Part shown: one piece after another, positions 57,619 through 64,000 of the stretch | How the letters are laid out: each line of letters opens with the position of its first letter | Position numbering within the stretch: the first letter of the stretch is position 1 | Origin: Streptomyces shenzhenensis | Lineage (GTDB): Bacteria > Actinomycetota > Actinomycetes > Streptomycetales > Streptomycetaceae | Assembly: GCF_021462265.1 (NCBI RefSeq) | Contig: NZ_JAJONF010000004.1 | Coordinates: 124,001 to 188,000 of the forward strand | DNA length: 64,000 nt | Direction: 5' to 3' | Notes under the pieces: model-generated | Databases searched by the model: none | What the model was told of the DNA's origin: nothing | Seen by the model: the letters and a program-made list of their open reading frames with translations, nothing else | Position numbers and translations under genes: made by a program

Positions 57619-57937
57619 ATGGCGGTCATCGACGCCGGGCCCTGCGGCGTGTCGACCGCCGCCCGTCCGCGGGCACGCGGCATCACCGTCCGGGTCCTCG
57701 GCGGCCCCATGGTCGGCTGGCGCGACCACCTGCCGGCCGGGATGATCCTGAACCGCCTCGGCCGCCTCCGCCTCGGCCGCCTCCGGCCCGGACTGCCCGC
57801 AGCGCGGGCACATCCTCGCCGGCTACCGGGATGCGGTGGGGAAAGGGATCAGCCGGCCCAGCACGGCGACGGCTGGCGCCACTTGAGGCGGAAACGCGCG
57901 GTGAGTCGCAGGGACGTGCTGTCCGTATTCTCTGATC
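57619..57937 (+). pseudogene. Remnant of an FAD-dependent oxidoreductase N-terminus
   Basis: From ATG 57619 the frame reads MAVIDAGPCGVSTAARPRARG then GGPMVGWRDHLPAGMILN, clearly related to the FAD-binding start of flavin monooxygenase-like proteins. The glycine-rich loop is damaged: Asp stands where the first GxG Gly is expected. A GAGGAGGG RBS remains at 57595-57602. Homology stops near 57752, where a perfect 15-base tandem repeat begins, and the rest of the gene (several hundred codons) is gone. The open frame runs on into the HAD gene only by chance. Confidence 0.7.
57753..57782 (+). repeat. Perfect 15-base tandem repeat at a deletion junction
   Basis: CCGCCTCGGCCGCCT occurs twice in tandem (57753-57767 and 57768-57782), exactly where similarity to the flavoprotein ends. 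It may mark replication slippage or the deletion endpoint. Confidence 0.7.
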
Positions 57938-58744
57938 ATGGTCGCACCCTCCCCGTACTCACTGGTCGCCACCGACCTGGACGGCACGCTGCTGCGTGCC
58001 GACGACACCCTTTCGGAACGGTCGCTCGCCGCACTCGCGCGGGCCGGCCGGGCCGGTGCCCGGCACCTCGTGGTGACCGGCCGCCCCGCGCCGAGAGTGC
58101 GCCCGCTCCTCGACGACCTCGGCTGCACCGGACTCGCGGTCTGCGGCCAGGGCGCGCAGGTGTACGACGCCGGCGCGGACCGGCTGCTGTGGTCGGTCAC
58201 CTTGGACCGGGAGCTGGCGGAGACCGCGCTCGGCAAGATCGAGGCCGAGGTCGGTCAGGTGTACGCGGCCGTCGACCAGGACGGCGTGGACGGGCTCACG
58301 CTCATCGAGCCGGGCTATCTGATGCCCCACCCCACCCTGCCCGCGCTGCGCGTCGCCCGGCGCGACGACCTGTGGTGCGCGCCCATCAGCAAGGTGCTGC
58401 TGCGCCACCACACCCTCTCCGACGACGAACTGGCGGCCACCGCCCGCTCGGTGGTCGGATCGCTGGCGACGGTCACTATGTCGGGGCCGGGGACCGTCGA
58501 ACTCCAGCCGTGTGGGGTGACCAAGGCGACCGGGCTGGCGCTGGCCGCCGACCATCTGGGGCTGAACTCCGAACATGCCATCGCCTTCGGTGACATGCCC
58601 AACGACATCCCCATGTTCGAGTGGGCCGCCTACGGGGTGGCGATGGCCAACGCCCACCCCGAACTCAAGGGGATGGCCGACGAGATCACCACGTCGAACG
58701 AGGACGACGGCATCGCCGTCGTCCTCGAAAGAATCTTCGACTGA
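57938..58744 (+). CDS. HAD-IIB (Cof-like) phosphatase
   Basis: A 268-aa cytosolic hydrolase. Motif I is VATDLDGTLL (nucleophile and acid Asp), motif II is the Thr in LVVTGRP, the Lys of motif III lies in GVTKATGLAL, and motif IV is AFGDMPNDIPMFEWA. The large C2 cap between motifs II and III is typical of Cof/SupH-type sugar-phosphate or cofactor phosphatases. The substrate is unknown. It is the first intact gene after the two decayed ones. Confidence 0.93.
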   Translation: MVAPSPYSLVATDLDGTLLRADDTLSERSLAALARAGRAGARHLVVTGRPAPRVRPLLDDLGCTGLAVCGQGAQVYDAGADRLLWSVTLDRELAETALGKIEAEVGQVYAAVDQDGVDGLTLIEPGYLMPHPTLPALRVARRDDLWCAPISKVLLRHHTLSDDELAATARSVVGSLATVTMSGPGTVELQPCGVTKATGLALAADHLGLNSEHAIAFGDMPNDIPMFEWAAYGVAMANAHPELKGMADEITTSNEDDGIAVVLERIFD

Positions 58745-58757
58745 CGCGGGGCGTCGA

Positions 58758-59237
58758 TCAGTACGCGCCGTGCACGTTGTCGATCGAGCCGTACCGCGCG
58801 GCGGCGTAGTTGCAGGCGGCGGTGATGTTCGCGACCGGGTCGTAGGAGTCGAACGACGTGCCGGCCACGTGGTAGGTCTTGAACGTCGGGTCGATCACCT
58901 GGAGCAGCCCCTTGGACGGGATGCCGGCTTTCGCGTTGGAGTCCCAGAGGTTGATGGCCCGCGGGTTGCCGGAGGACTCCCGCATCACGTTGCGGTAGAT
59001 GCCGTTGTAGGTGCCCGGGATGTGCTTCTCCGACATGATCGCGAGCGACTCACGGATCCAGCCGTCGAGGTTGTTCGGGTACCCGGCGAGGGTCGTCGAG
59101 GCCGCCGTGGTGGAGGAGGGGGCGGCGGAGGCGGCGGTCGCACCGATGAGCGGGAGGCCGAGGACGGCGGCGCCGGTGCAGGCGACGACGAGCGTGCGGA
59201 CGATGCGGGTACGGCGGTTCTGAACGGCAGCAGGCAT
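58758..59237 (-). CDS. Secreted lytic-transglycosylase-like cell-wall hydrolase
   Basis: A 159-aa protein from ATG 59237, with a GAGAGGAAC ribosome-binding region upstream. Residues 1-38 are a signal peptide (RTLVVACTGAAVLGLPLIGATAASA, cut after ASA or AA). The mature part is a compact SLT/goose-lysozyme-like domain with the catalytic Glu in RNVMRESSGNP and the SKGLLQVIDPTF segment. YDPVANITAACNYAAARYGS completes it. It should cleave glycan strands of peptidoglycan. It is preceded by a c-di-AMP riboswitch, as is known for several actinobacterial cell-wall hydrolase genes. Confidence 0.9.
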   Translation of the reverse strand: MPAAVQNRRTRIVRTLVVACTGAAVLGLPLIGATAASAAPSSTTAASTTLAGYPNNLDGWIRESLAIMSEKHIPGTYNGIYRNVMRESSGNPRAINLWDSNAKAGIPSKGLLQVIDPTFKTYHVAGTSFDSYDPVANITAACNYAAARYGSIDNVHGAY

Positions 59238-59251
59238 GGCTAAGTTCCTCT

Positions 59252-59430
59252 CCGTCGCCTGCGAGGTGAGCTGTCGGGTTCGGGCCCGGGGAGTGCCCGG
59301 CCGCACCGCCCGAAGACGATGCGACTTCACCCCTAGCCGTTCCGGAACGACGTCTGTTGGGTGACGTCGGCCGCCCGGTCCGGCGACTTACCTGGTTCCC
59401 CCGCTCCTGCCTGCGAATGGACTCGTCGAT
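59252..59430 (-). promoter_or_regulatory. c-di-AMP (ydaO/yuaA-type) riboswitch
   Basis: Reading on the minus strand, the leader contains the conserved ydaO blocks in order: AGCGGGGGAACCAGGTAAG (59408-59390), CTAGGGGTGAAGTCGC, and CCCGACAGCTCACCTCGCAGG (59278-59258). The last block ends 20 bases before the hydrolase start codon. In this class two c-di-AMP molecules bind and usually lower expression. Stem P1 boundaries are approximate. Confidence 0.85.
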
Positions 59431-60681
59431 GGGTCAAGACGGGCGGCGGCAGGATTCGGCGTCCGCCCGGCGAGCCGGAACGTATGCGAGAGCAGATGTC
59501 CGAAACAAGTGGTCGATTCATACAACACACCGATTGACCTTGAAGTGAGGCGTATGTGGTACTTGATCCTTTGCGGTCGCCAATCCGCAACTGACCCATG
59601 GGCAAAGGAAAGAGAGGGGTGGCGCGCGGCCTGATGTAATCCAGGTCACGTGACCTACTTCACGAGAATGCAATAACCGCAAATCGGACACGTGGGGTTC
59701 ATTGAATCGGTCTATTTCATGGTTCAACATTAAAAAACTCCCACCAGTGTTCGCGCGGATCGTCGGCTTGGGGGTGGTGGGAGCGGGCGATATCGGGGGG
59801 TGAGTGTGGCGATAAGTCCGAATTGCTGGTTTATGGATATTTCGGGATGAGTGTGGGGTGAGTGGCGGGGTGGATCCGCGCCGGTGCCGGTCCTGCTCCA
59901 TCCGGTCGCTCGCCCCTCCGGAGCGCCCGGCGGTCGGGGGGTGTGCGCGTGATGCTCGTCACGTTGGGATGGGTGTCGGACCCCGGGGCCTCTCGGGTGC
60001 GTGTCCGCCGGGAGGGCGGAACTTCCGCTGCGGTGCGTCTCGTTGTCATGGCGTTCGTCCGTGACGCGGGCCGTGGGTGGCTGCTCCGATCGGCTCGGCG
60101 AGACGCCATGCGTGCGTGGGGGCGTCGTTCCGTCGGCCAAGGGGGGCATAGGTCAGGAGGGCGCCGGACAAGGGGATGCGGGGCTAGGGGAGGCGGAGGG
60201 CGCCGTGCGTGATCTCGTGGAAGAAGGGTGTGCGGATGTGTGCGAGCTGTCGCCGTTCGTGCGGCAGGTGCCTCCGTCGGCATCGGCGGGCGGCGGAGGG
60301 GGTGCGCCCGGGCAGGTGATGCCGACCGGGAGAGAAGGGGCCGTTCCCGGTCGGCAGTCAGTCGGGAGGCTCGCCGCCGGACAGGACACCGGACGGGACG
60401 CCGGGTGCGTCCTCGGGCCCGAACCCGGCGCCGGTCCCGGGGTGGGACACGGCCTGCGCCATGGTTCGGGACAAGTGTCTGCACTTCCTGTTAAGTCAGT
60501 GGATGCCAGGTTGTATCGGCTGATCAAAGACATAACGGTCGTGATCCGATAGCGCCCGGGGTGTAACCGTGGGCGCTATCGGTGATCGAAACCTGACCGG
60601 ATACGCTGACTTGAGTGATGGCAGCGACCTATCGACAAACCGTGTAATCGCCAGTAGACACCAGCAGACAGGAGACCCCTC
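59431..60681. other. Long intergenic region upstream of the polyprenyl synthase
   Basis: About 1.25 kb. The first part (59500-59840) is AT-rich and likely holds the promoter of the riboswitch-controlled gene. The rest is GC-rich with chance open frames such as 60001-60552 plus and 59831-60484 minus, both low-complexity without RBS. A perfect hairpin sits at 60546-60582, and there is an AT-rich promoter-like zone at 60490-60545. I find no gene I would defend. Confidence 0.45.
60546..60582 (+). terminator. 12-bp perfect hairpin upstream of the polyprenyl synthase
   Basis: CCGATAGCGCCC (60546-60557) pairs perfectly with GGGCGCTATCGG (60571-60582), loop 13 bases. It has no T-run. It lies 100 bases before the synthase start. 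It could end an unseen upstream transcript or act as an attenuator in the synthase leader. Confidence 0.5.
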
Positions 60682-61692
60682 GTGACCGTCGTCGGGCCGT
60701 TCGGGCTGAGCGTGCGGGACCAGGCTCTGGAAGCCGATGTCCAGGCCGGATTGACGGCTGTCGAGGAAGGCTTGCTAGAAGCCACCAAGAGCGAGGTCCC
60801 GTTCATCACGGAGGCCGCGCAGCACCTCGTACGGGCCGGAGGGAAGCGGTTCCGTCCGCTGCTGGTGATGCTCGCCGCGCAGTTCGGCGACCCGTACGCG
60901 CCGGGTGTCGTGCCGTCGGCCGTCGTCGTGGAGCTCACCCACCTGGCCACGCTCTACCACGACGACGTCATGGACGAGGCGTCCGTGCGGCGCGGTGTCG
61001 ACAGCGCCAACACCCGCTGGGGCAATTCGCTCGCCGTCCTCACGGGTGACTTCCTCTTCGCCCGCGCCTCCCAGATCCTCGCCGACCTCGGTCCCGAAGC
61101 GGTCCGGGTCCAGGCCCTCGCGTTCGAACGGCTGGTGACCGGCCAGATCCTGGAGACGGCGGGCCCGACGGACGGCCGTGACCCGGTAGAGCACTACCTC
61201 GACGTGCTCGGCGGCAAGACCGGCTCGCTGGTCGCTGTCTCCTGCCGCTTCGGCGCGATGCTGTCCGGCGCCGACGAGACGGTCGTCGACGTCCTCACCC
61301 AGTACGGCGAACGTCTCGGTGTCGCCTTCCAGCTCGCCGACGACGTCCTGGACATCGCCTCCGACTCCCAGGAGTCCGGGAAGACCCCGGGAACCGACCT
61401 CCGCGAGGGCGTGCCCACGCTTCCGGTGCTGCGGCTGCGGGAACGGGCGGCCCGGCTGGGGCTGGCCGAGGACATCGCCCTGTGCGAACTGCTGGACTCC
61501 GACCTCACGGACGACGCGCGGCACGCGGAGGCCCTGGCGGCGCTCCGGGCGCATCCGGCGCTGGAGCTGGCCCGCCGGGACGCGGTCCGGTACGCGGAGG
61601 AGGCGCGGGCCGTGCTGGCTCCGCTCCCGGAGTGCGACCCGAAGGCCGCGCTGGTGGAGCTGTGCGACGCGGTGGTGCACCGCGCCGGATGA
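60682..61692 (+). CDS. Long-chain trans-polyprenyl diphosphate synthase (menaquinone side chain)
   Basis: A 336-aa enzyme from GTG with a GGAG RBS 8 bases upstream. The first Asp-rich motif is DDVMD (94-98) in LATLYHDDVMDEA; the second is DDVLD (220-224) in FQLADDVLD. GGKRFRPLL binds the isopentenyl diphosphate. Small residues before the first motif (Ala89, Thr90) leave room for a long product, consistent with C35-C50 chains. The product is the likely tail of menaquinone, matching mqnC, menG and the MenJ-like gene in the window. A large terminator follows. Confidence 0.92.
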   Translation: MTVVGPFGLSVRDQALEADVQAGLTAVEEGLLEATKSEVPFITEAAQHLVRAGGKRFRPLLVMLAAQFGDPYAPGVVPSAVVVELTHLATLYHDDVMDEASVRRGVDSANTRWGNSLAVLTGDFLFARASQILADLGPEAVRVQALAFERLVTGQILETAGPTDGRDPVEHYLDVLGGKTGSLVAVSCRFGAMLSGADETVVDVLTQYGERLGVAFQLADDVLDIASDSQESGKTPGTDLREGVPTLPVLRLRERAARLGLAEDIALCELLDSDLTDDARHAEALAALRAHPALELARRDAVRYAEEARAVLAPLPECDPKAALVELCDAVVHRAG

Positions 61693-61744
61693 CTCCGGCG
61701 GGCCCTGCCGGCCCCGCGGCGGGTCGCACCCCACGGCAGTGACA

Positions 61745-61792
61745 GGAGGCGCCTTCGCCGCACGACCCCTACGGGTCGCGGCAGGCGCCTCC
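61745..61792 (+). terminator. Terminator of the polyprenyl synthase gene
   Basis: A 10-bp outer stem (GGAGGCGCCT, 61745-61754, with AGGCGCCTCC, 61783-61792) encloses a second perfect stem, CGACCC/GGGTCG (61763-61768 and 61773-61778). It begins 53 bases after the stop codon. Confidence 0.75.
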
Positions 61793-61974
61793 ACCCTTGT
61801 GTCATACCGCAGGTGTACACGGAGTTGGCTCCGTGGTCTGACGCTTCCCGACGCCCGGTTTGGTGAGATGGAAACCACGGAAATCACCACCGCTCACCGA
61901 TTCGGGTGAGAATGGCGGCTCAGGGTGGGACACGTGCGAGGACGGCCGCCGCCGACGACGGAGGTAAGGCACAC

Positions 61975-63237
61975 ATGGCACCGTACGAATCCGACGACAG
62001 CACGGGGGCCGCGCAGGCCGACGACGAGCTGCGCGACGAGTTGCGCGCCGAGCGGCGTCGCAAGGCCGCACGCTACGTCGTCCCGCTCGCGGTGGTGGGC
62101 GTGGCCGCGGCCACCATCGGCCTGGTCCCGGCGCTCGCCGACTCCGGTGACCCCGACCTGCCGAAGATCACCGCGCAGGAACTCATCGACAAGATCGCCA
62201 AGTCGGACGTGCAGCAGCTGTCCGGCACCGTGAAGATCAGCACCGACCTCGGCCTGCCCGACCTCGGCGGTCTGGAGAGCAGCCTGCTGTCCGGGGCGGC
62301 CCAGGGCAGCGGCGGCGGCTCGTCCGCCGACCCGACCGGCAAGCTCACCGAGCTGGCCTCCGGCACGCACACCCTGCGCGTGGCCGCCGACGGCCCCGAG
62401 AAGCAGAAGGTGTCGGTGCTGGAGAGCGGCGCCGAGTACAGCCTCATCCACAACGGCACCGACGTGTGGGGCTACGACAGCAAGTCCAACGAGGTCTACC
62501 ACTCCACCGCCGCCGACTCCGGCAAGGCCGAGCAGCACGAAGTACCGGCCACGCCCAAGGACTTCGCAGACGAGTTCCTCAAGTCGGTCGACGGCACCAC
62601 CTCGGTGACGGTCGACGGCACCGCCCAGGTCGCCGGCCGCGACGCCTACCGGCTCGTCATCAAGCCCAAGCAGTCCGGTACGACGTTCGGCGCGATCAGC
62701 ATCGCGGTGGACGCCAGGACCGGCACACCGCTGAAGTTCACCCTCACGCCGTCGAGCGGCGGCGCGGCCGTGGTGGACGCCGGCTACACCCAGGTCAGCT
62801 TCGCGAAGCCGGCCGCCTCCACCTTCGACTTCACCCCGCCCAAGGGCGCCAAGGTCACCGAGGGCGACAAGGCCGGCAAGCCCGGCAAGGCGCGTGAGGG
62901 CAGCGGGGCGGACCAGGGCGGCAAGGTTTCCGAGATGCCCGGCCACGGCTCCGCCAAGGGCCTCGACAAGTCCGGCTTCAAGGTCCTCGGCAAGGGCTGG
63001 AACTCCATAGCCGTCCTCGACACCGGCAGCAAGGGTGGCCTGCCCACCGGCTCCGCCTCCGGTGGCGGCGACCTGGGCGGCTTCCTCGGCTCGCTCGGCA
63101 ACCCCGTCTCCGGCAAGTTCGGCAAGGGCACCGTCTTCTCCACCCGGCTGATCAACGCCCTGATCACGGACGACGGCAAGGTGTACGTCGGTGCCGTGGA
63201 CAAGGCGGCGCTGGTGAAGGCGGCGAACGCGGGCTAG
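61975..63237 (+). CDS. Membrane-anchored LolA/LppX-like protein
   Basis: A 420-aa protein from ATG 61975, with a GGAGGTAAG RBS at 61960. The charged cytoplasmic N-terminus (1-38) is followed by one hydrophobic segment (YVVPLAVVGVAAATIGLVPALA), acting as an uncleaved anchor or signal. The extracytoplasmic ~350 residues begin with ITAQELIDKIAKSDVQQLSGTVKI, as in LolA/LppX-type half-barrels that carry lipids. They include SVLESGAEYSLIHNGTDVWGYD. A Gly/Lys-rich linker (~300-340) precedes a second strand region. It lies 68 bases before an ABC transporter ATPase gene, so it may work with that transporter. Confidence 0.83.
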   Translation: MAPYESDDSTGAAQADDELRDELRAERRRKAARYVVPLAVVGVAAATIGLVPALADSGDPDLPKITAQELIDKIAKSDVQQLSGTVKISTDLGLPDLGGLESSLLSGAAQGSGGGSSADPTGKLTELASGTHTLRVAADGPEKQKVSVLESGAEYSLIHNGTDVWGYDSKSNEVYHSTAADSGKAEQHEVPATPKDFADEFLKSVDGTTSVTVDGTAQVAGRDAYRLVIKPKQSGTTFGAISIAVDARTGTPLKFTLTPSSGGAAVVDAGYTQVSFAKPAASTFDFTPPKGAKVTEGDKAGKPGKAREGSGADQGGKVSEMPGHGSAKGLDKSGFKVLGKGWNSIAVLDTGSKGGLPTGSASGGGDLGGFLGSLGNPVSGKFGKGTVFSTRLINALITDDGKVYVGAVDKAALVKAANAG

Positions 63238-63305
63238 TCCGGGGCCGTACGGTTACGGCGCGGGGCGGTAAGTACCCTTTGCCGCACGAGGAATCGAGGG
63301 AGCCG

Positions 63306-64000
63306 ATGGACCGACCGTCCGCCACGGAACGGCAACCGGAGGCCCCGGAGAACGCCGGGGCCCTCGGGGACGCCGGGAACCCGGAGGCCGACGCCCCGGT
63401 GGGAGCGGGTGTCATCGACACCCACGGCCTCACCAAGCGTTACCGCGGCGGACAGCTCGCCGTGGACGGTCTCGACCTGACCGTCCCCGCGGGCAGCGTC
63501 TTCGGCTTCCTCGGCCCGAACGGATCCGGCAAGACCACCACCATCCGCATGCTGATGGGCCTGATCGCACCCACCTCGGGCACGGCCCGCGTCCTCGGCC
63601 ACCCGATGCCGCGCGCCTCCCGCGTCGTACTGCCCCAGGTCGGCGCCCTCATCGAGGGCCCGGCGCTGTACGGCTTCCTCTCCGGCCGCGACAACCTGCT
63701 GCGGTACGACGCCGCCGACCCGACCGCCGACCCCCGCACCCGGCGGGCGCGCGTCGAGGCCGCGCTGGACCGGGTGGGCCTGGCAGCCGCCGCGGCGAAG
63801 AAGGCGAAGGCCTACTCCCTCGGCATGAAGCAGCGACTGGGACTCGCCGCCGCGCTGCTCCAGCCCCGCAAGCTGCTGGTCCTGGACGAGCCGACCAACG
63901 GCCTCGACCCCCAGGGCATGCGGGAGATCCGCACCCTGGTCCGGGAACTGGCGGAGGACGGCACGACCGTGTTCCTCTCCTCCCACCTCCTCGACGAGAT
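63306..64000 (+). CDS. ABC transporter ATP-binding protein (3' end outside window)
   Basis: Reading from ATG 63306 (GAGGGAG RBS) the frame is open to the window end, 231 complete codons. A ~36-residue Glu/Ala/Pro-rich N-terminus precedes the ABC domain, which starts IDTHGLTKRYRGG. Walker A is GPNGSGKT, the signature is YSLGMKQRLG, Walker B with D-loop is LLVLDEPTNGLDP, and the H-loop is SSHLLDE. The sequence type matches CcmA/NatA-like exporters, whose permease gene usually follows. The substrate is unknown; the upstream LolA-like protein suggests a lipid or cell-envelope role. Confidence 0.93.
   Translation, partial: MDRPSATERQPEAPENAGALGDAGNPEADAPVGAGVIDTHGLTKRYRGGQLAVDGLDLTVPAGSVFGFLGPNGSGKTTTIRMLMGLIAPTSGTARVLGHPMPRASRVVLPQVGALIEGPALYGFLSGRDNLLRYDAADPTADPRTRRARVEAALDRVGLAAAAAKKAKAYSLGMKQRLGLAAALLQPRKLLVLDEPTNGLDPQGMREIRTLVRELAEDGTTVFLSSHLLDE

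Noticed and set aside
59831..60484. 217-codon minus-strand frame upstream of the riboswitch
   Set aside because: Arg/Pro/His-rich with no domain. It probably reflects GC-rich noncoding DNA.
60001..60552. 183-codon plus-strand frame before the polyprenyl synthase
   Set aside because: Low-complexity Gly/Arg/Val composition, no RBS, and its stop falls inside a hairpin. It could be real only if relatives conserve it.

Overview
This window is high-GC actinobacterial DNA, almost certainly a Streptomyces chromosome. GTG starts are common, coding density is high with many 4-base stop/start overlaps, and the gene content fits: a complete 14-gene nuo operon, futalosine-pathway mqnC, a Tad pilus locus with a LysM/BTAD protein, and a WXG100-type module. 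From memory the order from mqnC to the polyprenyl synthase resembles the core mqnC-nuo-recQ region of S. coelicolor relatives. No tRNA, rRNA, CRISPR array, intact transposase or phage gene was seen.

Layout. (1) 1-764: 5' end of a secreted-protein gene and a lipoprotein gene, both on minus. (2) 1124-4986: a plus-strand operon with a 100-aa WXG100-like protein, a predicted T7SS-secreted protein, a membrane protein and two related cytosolic proteins that look like tandem paralogs. (3) 5475-7220: an APC-type permease. (4) 7234-10408: a minus-strand three-gene operon of a small protein, a caspase-fold protease (His85/Cys138) and a large helical protein. This is the best candidate here for a little-described conflict or programmed-death system. 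(5) 11263-22169: a Tad/Flp secretion locus (CpaB-like, TadZ, TadA, TadB, TadC, Flp-like pilin, two TadE, one TadG-like) ending with a four-TM LysM/BTAD protein and a prepilin peptidase. (6) 22254-32562: menaquinone genes (mqnC, menG, a MenJ-like reductase) interleaved with a GH18 lipoprotein, an exopolysaccharide operon (small membrane protein, deacetylase-glycosyltransferase fusion, acyltransferase), a PASTA protein and a GNAT protein. (7) 32569-34235: peptide deformylase and an NlpC/P60 endopeptidase on minus. (8) 35004-50987: nuoA-N, preceded by a near-perfect Rex operator and three helically phased GNAGATCAC repeats. (9) 51104-58744: small secreted protein, recQ, orphan M56 peptidase, fumarylacetoacetase, two adjacent decaying genes (ATP-grasp ligase and FAD oxidoreductase remnants) and a HAD phosphatase. 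(10) 58758-64000: a secreted lytic-transglycosylase-like protein with a c-di-AMP (ydaO-type) riboswitch leader, a long-chain polyprenyl diphosphate synthase, a LolA-like membrane-anchored protein and the start of an ABC transporter ATPase.

How the genes work together. mqnC (ring), the polyprenyl synthase (tail), menG (ring methylation) and the MenJ-like enzyme (tail saturation) make partially hydrogenated menaquinone, the electron acceptor of the NADH dehydrogenase encoded between them. The putative Rex site would tie that dehydrogenase to the NADH/NAD+ ratio. The NlpC/P60 and transglycosylase proteins are cell-wall hydrolases, and the latter appears controlled by c-di-AMP.
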